DNA of 64,000 nt, from contig CAZEYA010000001.1 in the NCBI GenBank assembly GCA_964516515.1, positions 23,609 to 87,608 of the forward strand, in the 5' to 3' direction. Position 1 is the first letter of the stretch; each line of letters starts with the position of its first letter. Under the pieces are notes generated by a model, which saw only the letters and a program-made list of their open reading frames with translations, was not told the origin of the DNA and made no database searches. Positions 25,841 to 35,200 of this stretch are shown here, piece by piece. Both the position numbers and the translations under genes were made by a program. Source of the DNA: JANNOG01 sp964516515. Its GTDB lineage: Bacteria > Actinomycetota > Actinomycetes > Actinomycetales > JBBAYJ01.

Positions 25841-27339
25841 ATCCGGACCCCTGGGATACCGAGCCCCACGGGCACCCGACCACCGGGCGTGGCTGCCGGC
25901 GCCGGGCGGTCCTGTCCGGCCCGCCACGCGTCCCCCGCAGGGGTGCGGCGGACGTCCAGCAGGGCGCCGTCGGCCTCCAGGTGATGAGGGGCAGCGCGAG
26001 TGATCTTGACCGTCACGAGGTCCCCCGGCCGCGGGGGATCACCTGCGCCCGGGGCGAAGTGAACGAGTCGGAGGTCACGGGCCCGTCCGGACATCCGGCC
26101 GGTGTCACTGTCCTTGCGGCCCTCCCCGGTCGCCACCAGTACCTCCGCCCGGCCGCCGACCTGGGCCCGGTTCTCGGTCCACGAGATGTCGTCCTGCAGG
26201 GCCACCAGGCGCTCGTATCGCTCCTGGACGACAGCTTTGGGCACCTGGTCAGGCAGTGTCGCAGCGGGCGTGCCCGGTCGCGGGGAGTACTGGAAGGTGA
26301 ACGCGTTGGCGAAACGCGCGGCCCGCACCACATTGAGGGTCGCAGCGAAGTCCGCCTCGGTCTCACCCGGGAAGCCGACGATGATGTCAGTGGACACCGC
26401 GAGGTCCGGCATCGCCCGCCGCGCTCGGTCGAGGATCCCCAGGAATCGTTCGGAGCGGTAGCTGCGGCGCATCGCACGCAGGATGGCGTCTGAGCCGGAT
26501 TGCAGCGGCATGTGGAGTTGGGGCATGACAGTCGGGGTCTGCGCCATGGCGTCGAGCACGTCGTCGGTGAATGCGGCGGGATGCGGGCTCGTGAAGCGCA
26601 CCCGCTCGATGCCGGGCACCGCGCCGACGGTTCGCAGCAGCCGGGAGAAGGCATCACGCTCACCGAACTCGATCCCGTAGGTGTTGACGTTCTGGCCGAG
26701 CAGCGTCACCTCGATGACACCCTGGGCGACCAGCGCCTCGACCTCGGCCAGAATGTCCCCCGCTCGCCGGTCACGTTCCTTGCCGCGCAGGCTCGGCACG
26801 ATGCAGAAGGTGCACGTGTTGTTGCAGCCGACGCTGACCGAGACCCAGGCGGAGTACAGCGAGTCACGACGGGTGGGCAGCGTGGACGGGAACGTCTCCA
26901 GCGATTCGAGGATCTCGACCTGGGCGTGCGCCTCGACGCGGGCGCGCTCCAGCAGCGCCGGCAGGGCCCCCAGGTTGTGGGTGCCGATAACGACATCCAC
27001 CCAAGGGGCCCGCCGGATGATCTCACCCTTGTCCTTCTGGGCCAGGCACCCGGCGACGGCGATCTGCATGCCCGGGCGGCGGGTCTTGACCGGGGCCAGG
27101 TGCCCGAGGTTGCCGTACAGCTTGTTGTCGGCGTTCTCACGCACCGCGCAGGTGTTGAAGACCACGACGTCGGCGTCATCTCCGCTGGCCGCCTGGATGT
27201 AGCCAGCCGCCTCCAGCAGGCCGGACAGCCGCTCGGAGTCATGGACGTTCATCTGGCAGCCGTACGTGCGCACGCTGTAGGTGCGGGCGGCACCGGCGGC
27301 GTTGCGGCCCGGTAGCGGGAGCGTGTCGATGGCTGTCAT
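25837..27339 (-). CDS. miaB: tRNA-2-methylthio-N6-dimethylallyladenosine synthase MiaB
   Basis: The 500-residue radical-SAM methylthiotransferase adds a methylthio group to i6A37 in tRNA. The N-terminal domain binds one iron-sulfur cluster through Cys28 (TYGCQMN), Cys64 (NTCAVRE) and Cys98 (GCLAQ). The radical-SAM cluster uses Cys172, Cys176 and Cys179 (CNNTCTFC). A TRAM domain closes the protein. The ATG at 27337-27339 has a GGAG site. A Pro/Ala-rich C-terminal tail extends past the TRAM domain. MiaA, which makes its substrate, is nearby on the same strand. Confidence 0.97.
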   Translation of the reverse strand: MTAIDTLPLPGRNAAGAARTYSVRTYGCQMNVHDSERLSGLLEAAGYIQAASGDDADVVVFNTCAVRENADNKLYGNLGHLAPVKTRRPGMQIAVAGCLAQKDKGEIIRRAPWVDVVIGTHNLGALPALLERARVEAHAQVEILESLETFPSTLPTRRDSLYSAWVSVSVGCNNTCTFCIVPSLRGKERDRRAGDILAEVEALVAQGVIEVTLLGQNVNTYGIEFGERDAFSRLLRTVGAVPGIERVRFTSPHPAAFTDDVLDAMAQTPTVMPQLHMPLQSGSDAILRAMRRSYRSERFLGILDRARRAMPDLAVSTDIIVGFPGETEADFAATLNVVRAARFANAFTFQYSPRPGTPAATLPDQVPKAVVQERYERLVALQDDISWTENRAQVGGRAEVLVATGEGRKDSDTGRMSGRARDLRLVHFAPGAGDPPRPGDLVTVKITRAAPHHLEADGALLDVRRTPAGDAWRAGQDRPAPAATPGGRVPVGLGIPGVRI

Positions 27340-27388
27340 GGCTGCTCCAGGGTACGCACCGCCTTGACCTACACCGGACCCGAAGACG

Positions 27389-27955
27389 TCACTCGTCGCG
27401 CTCACCCTGGCGAGCGATCCGCGCGGCCAGGCCCGGCGAGTATCCGCGTCGGACCAGGTAACCGACCAGCCGACTGCGGTCATTGTCGGTGAGCAGCGGC
27501 CGGCGGTTCGACCACTGCTCGGCCAACGCACGCGCCGTCTGCTCGTCGCTGGCGCTGTCGAGTCCGGATACCGCGTTCTCGGCGAGGTCGATGTCGATGC
27601 CCCGGTCCAGCAACTCCCGACGCAGCCGTGATCGCGACAGCCCGCGCGAATGCGACCTGCCGTCCACCCAGGCCCGCGCGAACGCCGCGTCGTCGATCAG
27701 GTCGACGTCCGTCAACTCGTCGAGGACCTGTGCGGCCACATTGTCCGGTATCTGACACTTGCGCAGGCTGTCGGCCAGCTGTGCCCGGGTCCGCGGCGCG
27801 TGCGACAACCGCCGCAGCACCACTTCTCGCGCCTGCGCCCGCATCTGCTCCAGTTCGGCGCCGGGCTCGACCATGCCTTCCCGGTCAAGATCCAGACCGA
27901 CGTGGTCGACCGCGGCCGCCTCAGAACTCGACGGCCGGTTCTGCTGCCGGCGCAT
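27389..27955 (-). CDS. recX: Regulatory protein RecX
   Basis: The product of about 188 residues modulates RecA filaments. It has the three-helix RecX repeats: LRRLSHAPRTRAQLADSLRKCQIP, DDAAFARAWVDGRSHSRGLSRSRLRRELLDRGI, and DRSRLVGYLVRRGYSPGLAARIA at the end. The chosen ATG (27953-27955) lies inside the 3' end of recA, a 35-bp overlap, which fits the usual recA-recX coupling. Other in-frame starts further into recA are less likely. Confidence 0.92.
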   Translation of the reverse strand: MRRQQNRPSSSEAAAVDHVGLDLDREGMVEPGAELEQMRAQAREVVLRRLSHAPRTRAQLADSLRKCQIPDNVAAQVLDELTDVDLIDDAAFARAWVDGRSHSRGLSRSRLRRELLDRGIDIDLAENAVSGLDSASDEQTARALAEQWSNRRPLLTDNDRSRLVGYLVRRGYSPGLAARIARQGERDE

Positions 27956-28967
27956 CGACCCGCGGCCCCACTCCGAGCTTCTCCTTGATCTTCTTCTCGA
28001 GCTCGTTGGCCAGGTCCGGGTTGTCCCGCATGAACGCCCTGGCGTTCTCCTTGCCCTGACCCAGCTGGTCGCCCTCGTAGGTGTACCAGGCACCGGCCTT
28101 GCGGACGAAGCCCAGCTCGACACCCATGTCGATGAGACCGCCCTCGCGCGAGATCCCGGTTCCGTAGATCATGTCGAACTCGGCCTGCTTGAACGGTGCC
28201 GCCATCTTGTTCTTCACGACCTTGACCCGGGTGCGGCTGCCGATGGCGTCGGTGCCGTCCTTGAGCGTCTCGATCCGCCGCACGTCCAGCCGGATGGAGG
28301 CGTAGAACTTCAGCGCCTTGCCACCGGTGGTGACCTCGGGTGAGCCGTAGACCACGCCGACCTTCTCGCGGAGCTGGTTGATGAAGACCGCCGTGGTCTT
28401 GGAGGCACTGAGCGCACCGGTGATCTTCCGCAGTGCCTGGGACATCAGCCGGGCCTGCAGGCCGACGTGGCTGTCACCCATCTCACCCTCGATCTCGGCC
28501 CGGGGCACCAGGGCCGCGACGGAGTCGATGACGATGATGTCCAGCGCACCGGAGCGGATCAGCATGTCGGTGATCTCCAGTGCCTGCTCACCGGTGTCCG
28601 GCTGGCTGACCAGCAGACCGTCGGTGTCCACGCCGAGGTTCTTGGCGTAGTCGGGGTCCAGTGCGTGCTCGGCGTCGACGAAGGCGGCGATTCCGCCCAG
28701 CTTCTGCGCCTGCGCCACCGCATGCAGCGCCACGGTCGTCTTGCCGCTGCTCTCCGGCCCGTAGATCTCCACGACCCGCCCGCGCGGCAGACCGCCGATA
28801 CCGAGGGCGATGTCGAGGGCGATCGAGCCGGTGGGAATGACGTCGATGGGTACCCGGGCGCTGTCGCCCAGGCGCATGACCGACCCCTTGCCGAACTGTC
28901 TGTCGATCTGGGTAAGGGCGGTCTCGAGAGCTTTCTCGCGGTCGCTGCCGGCAGTCGCTGCGGGCAT
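27921..28967 (-). CDS. recA: Recombinase RecA
   Basis: The 348-residue recombinase forms filaments on single-stranded DNA, drives strand exchange and triggers LexA cleavage. Walker A GPESSGKTT is at 70-78, VVIDSVAALVPRAEIEGEMGD and the L2-loop region INQLREKVGVVYGSPEVTTGGKALKFYAS follow, and the acidic end is short. There is no intein, unlike M. tuberculosis RecA. The ATG at 28965-28967 is supported by an AGAGGTGA site; upstream in-frame starts are not conserved. An SOS-like box lies about 140 bases upstream, and recX follows. Confidence 0.98.
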   Translation of the reverse strand: MPAATAGSDREKALETALTQIDRQFGKGSVMRLGDSARVPIDVIPTGSIALDIALGIGGLPRGRVVEIYGPESSGKTTVALHAVAQAQKLGGIAAFVDAEHALDPDYAKNLGVDTDGLLVSQPDTGEQALEITDMLIRSGALDIIVIDSVAALVPRAEIEGEMGDSHVGLQARLMSQALRKITGALSASKTTAVFINQLREKVGVVYGSPEVTTGGKALKFYASIRLDVRRIETLKDGTDAIGSRTRVKVVKNKMAAPFKQAEFDMIYGTGISREGGLIDMGVELGFVRKAGAWYTYEGDQLGQGKENARAFMRDNPDLANELEKKIKEKLGVGPRVDAPAAEPAVEF

Positions 28968-29107
28968 CGCTTCACCTCTGGTGGTCGGTCGTCGGGCAGC
29001 CATGGCGGTCACGTTAGGCGCAGGGTCCGACACAAGGCCGGTCCCGACTCGCCAGATGTGGACCGGTAGGGGGCCAAGGGGGATGTGGACACGCCCACAC
29101 GCTAGCC

Positions 29108-29123
29108 ACGTACACGTGTTCGA
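29108..29123 (-). promoter_or_regulatory. Candidate LexA/SOS box upstream of recA
   Basis: The minus strand reads TCGAACACGTGTACGT, matching 10 of the 12 specified bases of TCGAAC-N4-GTTCGA. It lies 141 bases before the recA ATG, consistent with an SOS promoter with a leader. LexA is encoded 12 kb away. Confidence 0.6.
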
Positions 29124-29180
29124 CGCGAGACCGACGCGCCCGACACGCCGACGATATGCGGCGAACCCCTGCCCGGGGTT

Positions 29181-29978
29181 TCAACCGAGCAGCCTCCGCC
29201 GCAGCCGCCGCTCGGTCACGGCAACCCCGAGCACACCGAGACCCACCAGGACGGCTGCATGTGCCAGCAACCCCAGCGGGTCACCAACCTCGCCCAGGCA
29301 CAGGCTGCGCACCAGCACGACCCCGTGATAGAGCGGGGACACCTCCAGGAGCCAACGCAGCGACGCGGGGTACGTGGCCGCCGGATAGAAGGTCGCGGAG
29401 AACAGGAAGACCGGCAGCGTCACGGCCTGCAACACATCGAGGTCCTGCCACGACCTCAGGTACGTCGTCACCGCCATCCCCACGCTGGCGAACGCCCAGC
29501 CGACCAGCAACGCCGCGGGCAGGGCCAACAGCGCCCAGACCGAGGGCAACAGCCCGGTCACCGCAAGGAACAGGAGGAAAGCCACCGCATAGACCGCGCC
29601 GCGGGACAGCGCTGTGGCGATCTCCCCGATGGCCACCGCCCGCGGACCCAGGGGGGTCGCCAATACGGATTCGTAGAGTCGGGACAGCTTGAGCTTGTAG
29701 AAGACGTTGAACGTCGAGTCGAAGATCGCCCCGTTCATCGACGAGCTGGCCAGCAGCGCCGGGGCGATAAAGGTGGCGTAGGACACGGTGTTCCCCGCGT
29801 CGGTCGTGACGTCACCGACCAGTGAACCCAGGCCCACCCCCAACCCGAAAAGGTAGAAGACGGGCTCGGCGAACCCCGACACCAGGACGCGCCAGTTGTG
29901 CCCGTACGCCTGCGCGTTGCGCTCCAACAGGCTCAGGGCCATGGCCGGGGTCCCCGGCAGCCCACGTCCCGCGCTCAC
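29181..29978 (-). CDS. ABC-2 type transporter permease
   Basis: The 265-residue product is a six-segment ABC-2 permease of the daunorubicin/NodJ type: RNAQAYGHNWRVLVSGFAEPVFYLFGLGVGLG near the start, then YATFIAPALLASSSMNGAIFDSTFNVFYKLK and LATPLGPRAVAIGEI. It would form the membrane channel with the adjacent ATPase and second permease, exporting an unknown, perhaps hydrophobic, substrate. The GTG at 29976-29978 overlaps the upstream stop as GTGA. This copy is full length, but its partners upstream are both damaged, so the system may be non-functional. Confidence 0.85.
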   Translation of the reverse strand: MSAGRGLPGTPAMALSLLERNAQAYGHNWRVLVSGFAEPVFYLFGLGVGLGSLVGDVTTDAGNTVSYATFIAPALLASSSMNGAIFDSTFNVFYKLKLSRLYESVLATPLGPRAVAIGEIATALSRGAVYAVAFLLFLAVTGLLPSVWALLALPAALLVGWAFASVGMAVTTYLRSWQDLDVLQAVTLPVFLFSATFYPAATYPASLRWLLEVSPLYHGVVLVRSLCLGEVGDPLGLLAHAAVLVGLGVLGVAVTERRLRRRLLG

Positions 29979-30547
29979 GGCAGCCGACGGATGAAGGCGG
30001 CCCGGGCGACGAACCAGCCACCGACCGTCCACAGCAGCAGATAGCCGATGTGCCCGGCCACCGCCCACCACGGCAACGTGACCATCGCCGACGTCGCGTC
30101 CCGGCACAGCTCGACGCCGTGCCACAGCGGGCAGGCCCAGACCACCGCCTGCAGCACGACGGGCAGCTGCGCGACCGGGAAGAACGTCCCACTGATGAGG
30201 AACAGCGGGACGACGACGAACCGCAACAACAGGACCAGCGACTGATCAGTCCGCGTAGCGGCCGTGAGCGCCATCGTCGGGCACGCGAACGCCAGCCCGG
30301 TCAACACCGCGGCCGGCACGCACAGCAGACCCGCGGCCGAGTCGATCAGGCCCAGGACGGCGAGCACCGCGGCGAAGGCCGCCGCGCAGACCGAGACACG
30401 GATCCCCAGCATGACGGCGTGCCCCGTCATGACGTCGACGATCCGCAACGGCGTCGCCAACTGGGCGTGGTACTCCCGGCTCCACCGGATCGCCCCCATC
30501 ACCGGCCATGCCGCGTCCACGACGGCCGTCTGCATCATGGTGGCAGC
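29975..30547 (-). pseudogene. ABC-2 permease lacking its N-terminus
   Basis: From about 30547 downward this frame reads AATMMQTAVVDAAWPVMGAIRW and REYHAQLATPLRIVDVMTGH, which is the middle of an ABC-2 permease paralogous to the next gene, whose equivalent is APALLASSSMNGAIFDSTF. The first 70 or so residues, including the first membrane segments, are missing. Immediately before this point the sequence is ATPase in a different frame. An ATG at 30566-30568 could start the fragment but lies inside the ATPase remnant. The remaining four segments and the C-terminus look intact. Confidence 0.75.
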
Positions 30548-30896
30548 CGAAGTAGCGGCCGTAGACACCGATGTTCTGGCTCACGGTGAGGTTCTCCTCG
30601 AGGGTGTCGCGTTGCGGCACCACACCCAGCCGGGCCCGGATCCTCGGGCCATCGCGCCGCGGGTCCATGCCGAGGACCCGCAGCAGGCCCGAGGTGGGAT
30701 CCGAGACACAGCCGATCATGCGCATCGTCGAGGACTTCCCCGCCCCGTTGGGGCCGAGGAAGCCGAAGGACTCGCCGCGCCGAACCGTGACATCGATCCC
30801 GTCGACCGCCCGGACACCGTCGAAGGTCTTCACCAGGTCGTGAGCACTGATGACGACGTCCCCGTCAGGGACTCGGCCCCCCTCGTCGTCAGCCAC
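30546..30896 (-). pseudogene. ABC transporter ATPase, truncated after 117 residues
   Basis: The fragment has a normal ATPase start (VVISAHDLVKTFDGVRAVDG), Walker A in LGPNGAGKSSTMRM (about 48-55), the Q-loop VVPQRDTLEENLTV and then GVYGRYFG, as in NodI/DrrA ATPases. After residue 117 homology stops at once and the frame enters permease sequence out of phase, running to a stop at 30246. The signature motif, Walker B and H-loop are all lost, about 190 residues. The GTG start lies 17 bases after the App1 gene. Either a real deletion or an assembly error removed roughly 0.8 kb. Confidence 0.75.
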
Positions 30897-30913
30897 CCGA
30901 CCCCCTCGTGATG

Positions 30914-31969
30914 TCAGATCAGACCATAACGCTGCAACTCGTCGCCGATCCCGTATCCGTCCGGTGCGCTGACGTGAGGAATGGCGACGGCCTCGTGCGG
31001 AGCCTCGCTGGGGACGGGGGTGCCGCTGGAGAGGACGTGTTCGGTCGGGGTCAACTGGCGCAGCACGATGGCCTGTACCGCGGCCGGATGATGGGCGGCG
31101 AACTCTTCGTAGATCTCGGGATCGCGTTGCCCGTCATCACCGATCAACAGCCACCTGACCCCCGGCAGCTCCGCCGCCAGCCTCGCCAACTGGGCGCGCT
31201 TGTGCTCGCGTCCGGACCGGAACCATCCGGTGTTGCTGGGCCCCCAGTCGGTCAACAGGAGGGGACCGTCCGGGAACCGGTAGCGGTTGAGGAACCGGCG
31301 CAGCGTGGGGGCGGCATTCCACGGGCCTGTCGAGAGGTAGACGACCGTCGCGCCGGGATGGGAGGAGGTGAACCGGCGGTACAGCTCGGACATCCCGGGG
31401 ACCTCGTGCCGTGCCGTCTCGCGGAGCACGAACGTGTTCCAGGCGGCGATGAAGGGGCGCGGCAGCAGCGTCACCACGACGGTGTCGTCGATGTCGCTGA
31501 GCAGACCGAAGCCGGTGTCACCGAAGACGATCACCCTGCCCTGACCGCTCGCCCCACCGACGGGCTCGAACGTCACCGGATGGACCCCCGGAACCAGCGC
31601 GACCGGCAGCACCGCGTCGATGACCCCGCTGCGGTCGGCGCTGACGCGGTGCCGGGTTCCGGCGACCTCGACGGTGACCGACGCCTCGGCCACGTGCGAG
31701 GTCAGGAAGTGCCGCCAGCCCCTGCGCGATGTCGTCACCGATTCGTCGGCCCTGCTGGGCCGATCGAGCATCACCCGGCCGAGCACCCTCACCCAGCCAT
31801 GGTCGCCGTAGACACCCGAGACGCCTGGACCCGCCCCGTACCCGGTGTATCCCAACGCCGCCGGACGCCACCCCAACCGGCGCTGCGCGCGCACGAGAGT
31901 GGCGTTGACCGCGTCCTCCACGATCGCAGCAGGGTGGCGCCGCGTCGGCCAGGCGGGGATCGCGCTCAT
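30914..31969 (-). CDS. App1 family (DUF2183) phosphatase
   Basis: The 351-residue product has the App1 phosphatidate-phosphatase catalytic domain: DTGFGLLSDIDDTVVVT with the DxDxT nucleophile (Asp159, Asp161, Thr163), then VVYLSTGPWN, PDGPLLLTDWGPS and KRAQLARLAAELPGVRWLLIGDDGQRDPEIY. A beta-rich region precedes it. Yeast App1 dephosphorylates phosphatidic acid; the bacterial substrate is unknown. The ATG overlaps the DUF3046 stop as ATGA. There is no signal peptide, so it probably acts in the cytoplasm or at the inner face of the membrane. Confidence 0.88.
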   Translation of the reverse strand: MSAIPAWPTRRHPAAIVEDAVNATLVRAQRRLGWRPAALGYTGYGAGPGVSGVYGDHGWVRVLGRVMLDRPSRADESVTTSRRGWRHFLTSHVAEASVTVEVAGTRHRVSADRSGVIDAVLPVALVPGVHPVTFEPVGGASGQGRVIVFGDTGFGLLSDIDDTVVVTLLPRPFIAAWNTFVLRETARHEVPGMSELYRRFTSSHPGATVVYLSTGPWNAAPTLRRFLNRYRFPDGPLLLTDWGPSNTGWFRSGREHKRAQLARLAAELPGVRWLLIGDDGQRDPEIYEEFAAHHPAAVQAIVLRQLTPTEHVLSSGTPVPSEAPHEAVAIPHVSAPDGYGIGDELQRYGLI

Positions 31970-32202
31970 CGGCCACCACCCGGACGCCGCACCGCCGGGA
32001 CCGGCCCCACTCGGCGCGCGAGCGGCACATCCATCGACTCGCACAGGGCTGCCCACACCACGGCTGGCTCCTCTCCCGCCGCGAACGCGGCACTGACCGT
32101 TCGGTCGTCCAGAGCCCGCAGTACGAGGTCCTCGGCCAGGCTGCGCGCATGCACCCGGCCGAACTCGGCTTCGGCCAATGCCCAGAACTCGCTCACCCTC
32201 AC
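31966..32202 (-). CDS. DUF3046 protein
   Basis: The 78-residue product, with RVSEFWALAEAEFGRVHA, LAEDLVLRALDDRTVSAAFAAGE and VWAALCESMDVP, is the actinobacterial DUF3046 family, usually found near recA. The function is unknown. Two GTG codons (32200-32202 and 32194-32196) could start it. It shows no ribosome site and lies 90 bases from the divergent lhr gene. The proline/arginine C-terminal tail is variable in the family. Confidence 0.85.
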   Translation of the reverse strand: MRVSEFWALAEAEFGRVHARSLAEDLVLRALDDRTVSAAFAAGEEPAVVWAALCESMDVPLARRVGPVPAVRRPGGGR

Positions 32203-32292
32203 CGTTGGGGGTCTACACGCTGCGAGGCGGCAACGCCAGCCGTGTGCAGCCGCGCCACCGCCCGTGTCGGACCCCTGGCGCATGATGAGGCT

Positions 32293-35200
32293 ATGGGCAT
32301 TCTCGAGCGGTTCTCGGCCGCGACGAGGCAGTGGTTCGATGCTGCCTTCGCCGGCCCGACGGCTGCTCAACTGGGCGCCTGGCAGGCGGCCAGCGCGGGT
32401 GAGCATGCCCTCGTCATCGCCCCGACCGGTTCCGGCAAGACGCTGGCCGCGTTCTTGTGGGCGCTGGACTCGCTGGCAGCCGCCCCGGCGCCGGACCCCA
32501 GGCAACGCTGCCGGGTCGTCTACGTCTCGCCGCTCAAGGCGCTGGCGGTGGACGTCGAGCGCAACCTGCGCTCGCCGTTGACCGGCATCGGCCTGGCCGC
32601 CCAGCGCCTCGGCGTTGCGGCGCCGGACATCACCGTGGCCGTGCGCTCCGGTGACACCCCAGCCGACCAGCGCCGTGCATTCGCCACGTCGCCCAGCGAC
32701 ATCCTCATCACGACGCCGGAGTCGCTGTACCTGCTGCTGACGTCGCGGGCCCGCGAGAGTCTGACCGGTGTCAGCACGGTCATCGTCGACGAGGTCCACG
32801 CCGTCGCGGGCACCAAGCGGGGGGCGCACCTGGCCGTCACGCTGGATCGGCTCGATGCGTTGCTGGCGTCCCCGGCTCAACGGATCGGGCTGTCTGCGAC
32901 GGTCCGTCCTGCCGAGGAGGTGGCGAGGTTCCTCACCGGCGGTCGACCGTGCACGATCGTGCAGCCGCCGTCGGACAAGCAGTTCGACATTCGGGTCGAG
33001 GTTCCGGTCGCGGATCTCTCGGCGCTCGGTGTGGGCTCCGGAGAGGTCTCCGGCAGCGCCGCCGGTGACGAGACCCGGCCGACCATCTGGCCGCACGTCG
33101 AGAGTCGCGTGGTCGACATCGTCACCGAGCACCACTCCACATTGATCTTCACCAACTCGCGGCGGCTGGCCGAGCGATTCACGGCGCGGCTGAACGAGGC
33201 GTGGGCCGAGCGGCTCGACGCTGCCCGCGAGATGGGCGACGCAGGCGGATCCGAGGAGGGGGGCGGCCTGACACGGGCGTATCCGGCGGTGTTCGGCGGC
33301 GCGTCGGGGATCACGAGCGCCCCGCCGCTCACCCTCGCGCGCGCGCATCACGGGTCGGTGAGCAAGGAGCAGCGCGCCCTCATCGAGGAGGACCTCAAGG
33401 CCGGGCTGCTGCCCGCCGTCGTGGCCACCAGCAGCCTCGAACTGGGCATCGACATGGGCGCGGTCGACGTCGTGGTGCAGGTGGAGTCCCCACCGAGCGT
33501 CGCCAGCGGGCTGCAGCGGATCGGCCGGGCGGGCCACCAGGTGGGTGCGGTCTCGCGCGGCATCATCTTCCCCAAGTACCGGGGCGACCTGGTGCAGTCC
33601 GCGGTAGTGGCCGAACGGATGCGCTCCGGCGGCATCGAGGCGCTCGCCGTGCCGGCCAACCCGCTGGACGTGCTCGCGCAGCAGATCGTCGCCATGGTGG
33701 CCATGGACGACTGGACCGTCGGGGAGCTGCACGAGCTGGTGCGCCGCTCGGCATCGTTCGCCGGGCTCGGCCGGGCGACGCTGGAGTCGGTGCTCGACAT
33801 GCTCGCCGGTCGCTACCCGAGCACGGACTTCGCCGAGTTGCGGCCCCGGCTGGTGTGGGATCGGATCACCGACACGCTCACGGCCCGACCGGGCGCGCAG
33901 CGGCTGGCAGTCACCAGTGGCGGCACCATCCCCGACCGGGGGCTCTTCGGCGTCTTCCTGGCCACGTCCGACACCGGCACCGGGCGGCGGGTCGGTGAGC
34001 TGGACGAGGAGATGGTCTACGAGAGCCGGGTCGGGGATGTCATCACCCTCGGTGCGAGCTCCTGGCGGATCGAGGACATCACCCGGGACCAGGTGCTGGT
34101 AACCCCCGCACCCGGCCAGCCGGGGCGGTTGCCCTACTGGCACGGCGACGCGCCGGGCCGACCCGCCGAACTGGGCAGGGCGCTGGGCGCCTTCGTGCGC
34201 GACGTCCAGACCGGCACTCCCGCGGCCCGCGACCGGCTGCGGGCCGCCGGACTGGACGCCTGGGCGAGTGACAACCTCCTCGCCTACCTTGCGGATCAGC
34301 GGGCCGCCACCGGTCTGGTCAGCGATGACACCACCATCGTCATCGAGCGGTTCCGCGACGAGCTCGGTGATTGGCGGGTGTGCCTGCACTCGCCGTTCGG
34401 GGCTCCGGTGCACGCACCCTGGGGGTTGGCGCTCGCGGCGCGGTTCCGGGAACGACACGGCCTCGACGTCCAGGTGATGCACGCCGATGACGGCATCGTG
34501 CTGCGGCTGCCGGACGTCGATGTCGAGTCCTGGGTCGCCGATGTCGCAGAGATCTCCGGCGAAGCGACGAGGGCGTCGGCGGCCCCGGTGGTGCCGTCGC
34601 GCAGTGACCTCAGCGACCTTGCCGAATTGGTCGTGCTCGACCCCGATGACGTCGAGGACCTGGTGACGGCGGAGGTCGGCGGCTCGGCGATGTTCGCCTC
34701 CCGGTTCCGGGAGTGCGCTGCCCGGGCACTGTTGCTGCCGCGCAGAAACCCCGGGCAGCGCCAGCCGCTGTGGCAGCAGCGGCAGCGCTCCGCCAGCCTG
34801 CTGGAGGTGGCGGCGCGCTACCCGTCGTTCCCGATCGTGCTGGAGACGGTGCGCGAGTGCCTGCAGGACGTGTTCGACGTGCCGGGGCTGGTCACCTTGA
34901 TGCGCGACATCGCCGCCCGCCGGGTCCGCGTCGTCGAGGTCACCACCGACACCCCATCGCCGTTCGCTCGCAGCCTGATGTTCGGCTATGTCGCGCAATT
35001 CCTCTACGAGGGCGACTCACCGCTTGCCGAGCGCCGGGCCGCCGCACTGTCGTTGGACCCGCAACTGCTGGCGGAGCTGCTCGGCCGCGGCGAAGGAGCC
35101 TCGCTGCGCGACCTGCTCGATCCGCAGGCGCTGCTGCGCACCGAGCAGGACCTGCAGGGCCTCTCGCCGAAACGCCACGCTCGCGATGCCGAGGAGGTGA

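Noticed and set aside
27921..28967. Intein in RecA
   Set aside because: The protein is a normal 348 residues with continuous core motifs.
29975..30896. A genuine fused ATPase-permease protein
   Set aside because: The two parts are in different frames and both lack essential regions.
31966..34998. Open minus-strand frame of about 1010 codons opposite lhr
   Set aside because: Only its last 78 codons (DUF3046) are protein-like. The rest mirrors lhr codons, with Arg/His/Gly-rich composition and no homology.
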